Positions 63,421-64,000 of a stretch of DNA of 64,000 nucleotides are shown here, one piece after another. The stretch covers positions 5,084,001 to 5,148,000 of the forward strand of contig CM082589.2 of the NCBI GenBank assembly GCA_040954595.2, written 5' to 3'. How positions within the stretch are numbered: the stretch's first letter is position 1; every line of letters begins with the position of its first letter. The position numbers were made by a program, and so were the translations under genes. This DNA is from Balanoglossus misakiensis (lineage: Eukaryota; Hemichordata). The notes under the pieces are model-generated. The model searched no databases, was not told where the DNA came from, and worked only from the letters and a program-made list of their open reading frames with translations.

Positions 63421-64000
63421 TCTATTTGATACTCTTGTCCAAAACTTGCGGACTATAGGCCAACTGACCGGGCAGTTAAACTCATCGGCCAGAGACGAGG
63501 CCAATGAGTTCAAAACGTGAAATTGTTTTATATACTTGTGTGTCGCGTGTCCTGTACCCCATCAATCGTGTTCGCGTGACAGTAAAGACTTTAGCAATAT
63601 ACACCAAGTTCCATTAAACAGACAGTGATACTATGTTGTACTGAAATTAGATTTGAGAACATAATTTGATATGAACGGATATCTCGTGTCAGGGGCCACT
63701 AACGAATACTAGAAAGGGAATGCCCTTGCTTGAAGAGTATTATCCTCAGTTGCCTGAATGAAAAAAAAAATTGGCCAGAGAAGTCGTCAATTCGGTGAAT
63801 AATGCAAATTTAACTTTTTCCCTTTTAGATGACGTCACTATATGTTATATCAATGATATTAAGTGCAACACCATGATGAAATTGTTGGTTTTTAACATAC
63901 ACGTAAACGTTTGCTCATAATTTTTTTTCGGTGTGCGAATATCTATTGAAAACTATTGTGTTCAAAATAATAGAGAAAGACGTTAGACAACTATGCAATC
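63421..64000. other. Right-end stretch, nothing recognised
   Basis: AT-rich non-coding sequence with no supported exon. If the exon ending near 63417 is real, this is its intron. Confidence 0.4.

Overview
This is intron-rich animal nuclear DNA. Exons of 45-1265 bases are joined by GT-AG introns with ordinary donor and acceptor signals, introns carry simple repeats, and genes lie on both strands. The gene set (DHX36, a Sec-type PRXL2B, POP1, RIDA, functional TDH, an alpha2delta-like protein, a nicotinic-type receptor subunit and a claudin-like protein) and the intron content fit an invertebrate bilaterian. The POP1-RIDA head-to-head pair, also found in vertebrates, makes an invertebrate deuterostome such as an amphioxus or hemichordate the best guess, but the species cannot be fixed from the sequence.

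Left part (1-17.5 kb) is a compact block of housekeeping and metabolic genes. The first coding exon of DHX36 (minus) faces PRXL2B (plus) across a short divergent promoter with a TATA box. PRXL2B has an in-frame TGA exactly where vertebrate homologues have the first redox cysteine, and a good SECIS-like hairpin lies in its 3' UTR, so it is read as a selenoprotein of the SelU group. PRXL2B ends tail-to-tail with POP1 (minus, seven coding exons, complete). POP1 starts head-to-head with RIDA, which has two clear and one possible alternative first coding exons that all splice in the same phase to five shared exons. TDH (plus, six coding exons) follows, probably with an untranslated first exon about 1.4 kb upstream.

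The middle part (17.5-36 kb) is a 9.5 kb gene-poor stretch with microsatellites, then a 22-exon gene for a VWA-Cache protein of the calcium-channel alpha2delta type (1193 residues). The right part (37-64 kb) holds a six-exon nicotinic-acetylcholine-receptor-like subunit without the vicinal cysteines of alpha subunits, a Harbinger-like MITE just after its stop codon, a convergent three-exon claudin/PMP22-like gene on the minus strand, a repeat-rich gene-poor stretch, and the first exons of an unrecognised gene (weakly cyclin-E-like) running off the right side.

The genes do not form one pathway. The most notable points are the selenocysteine form of PRXL2B with its SECIS candidate, the duplicated first exons of RIDA, an 86-base hairpin in the RIDA 5' intron, and the MITE in the receptor 3' UTR.
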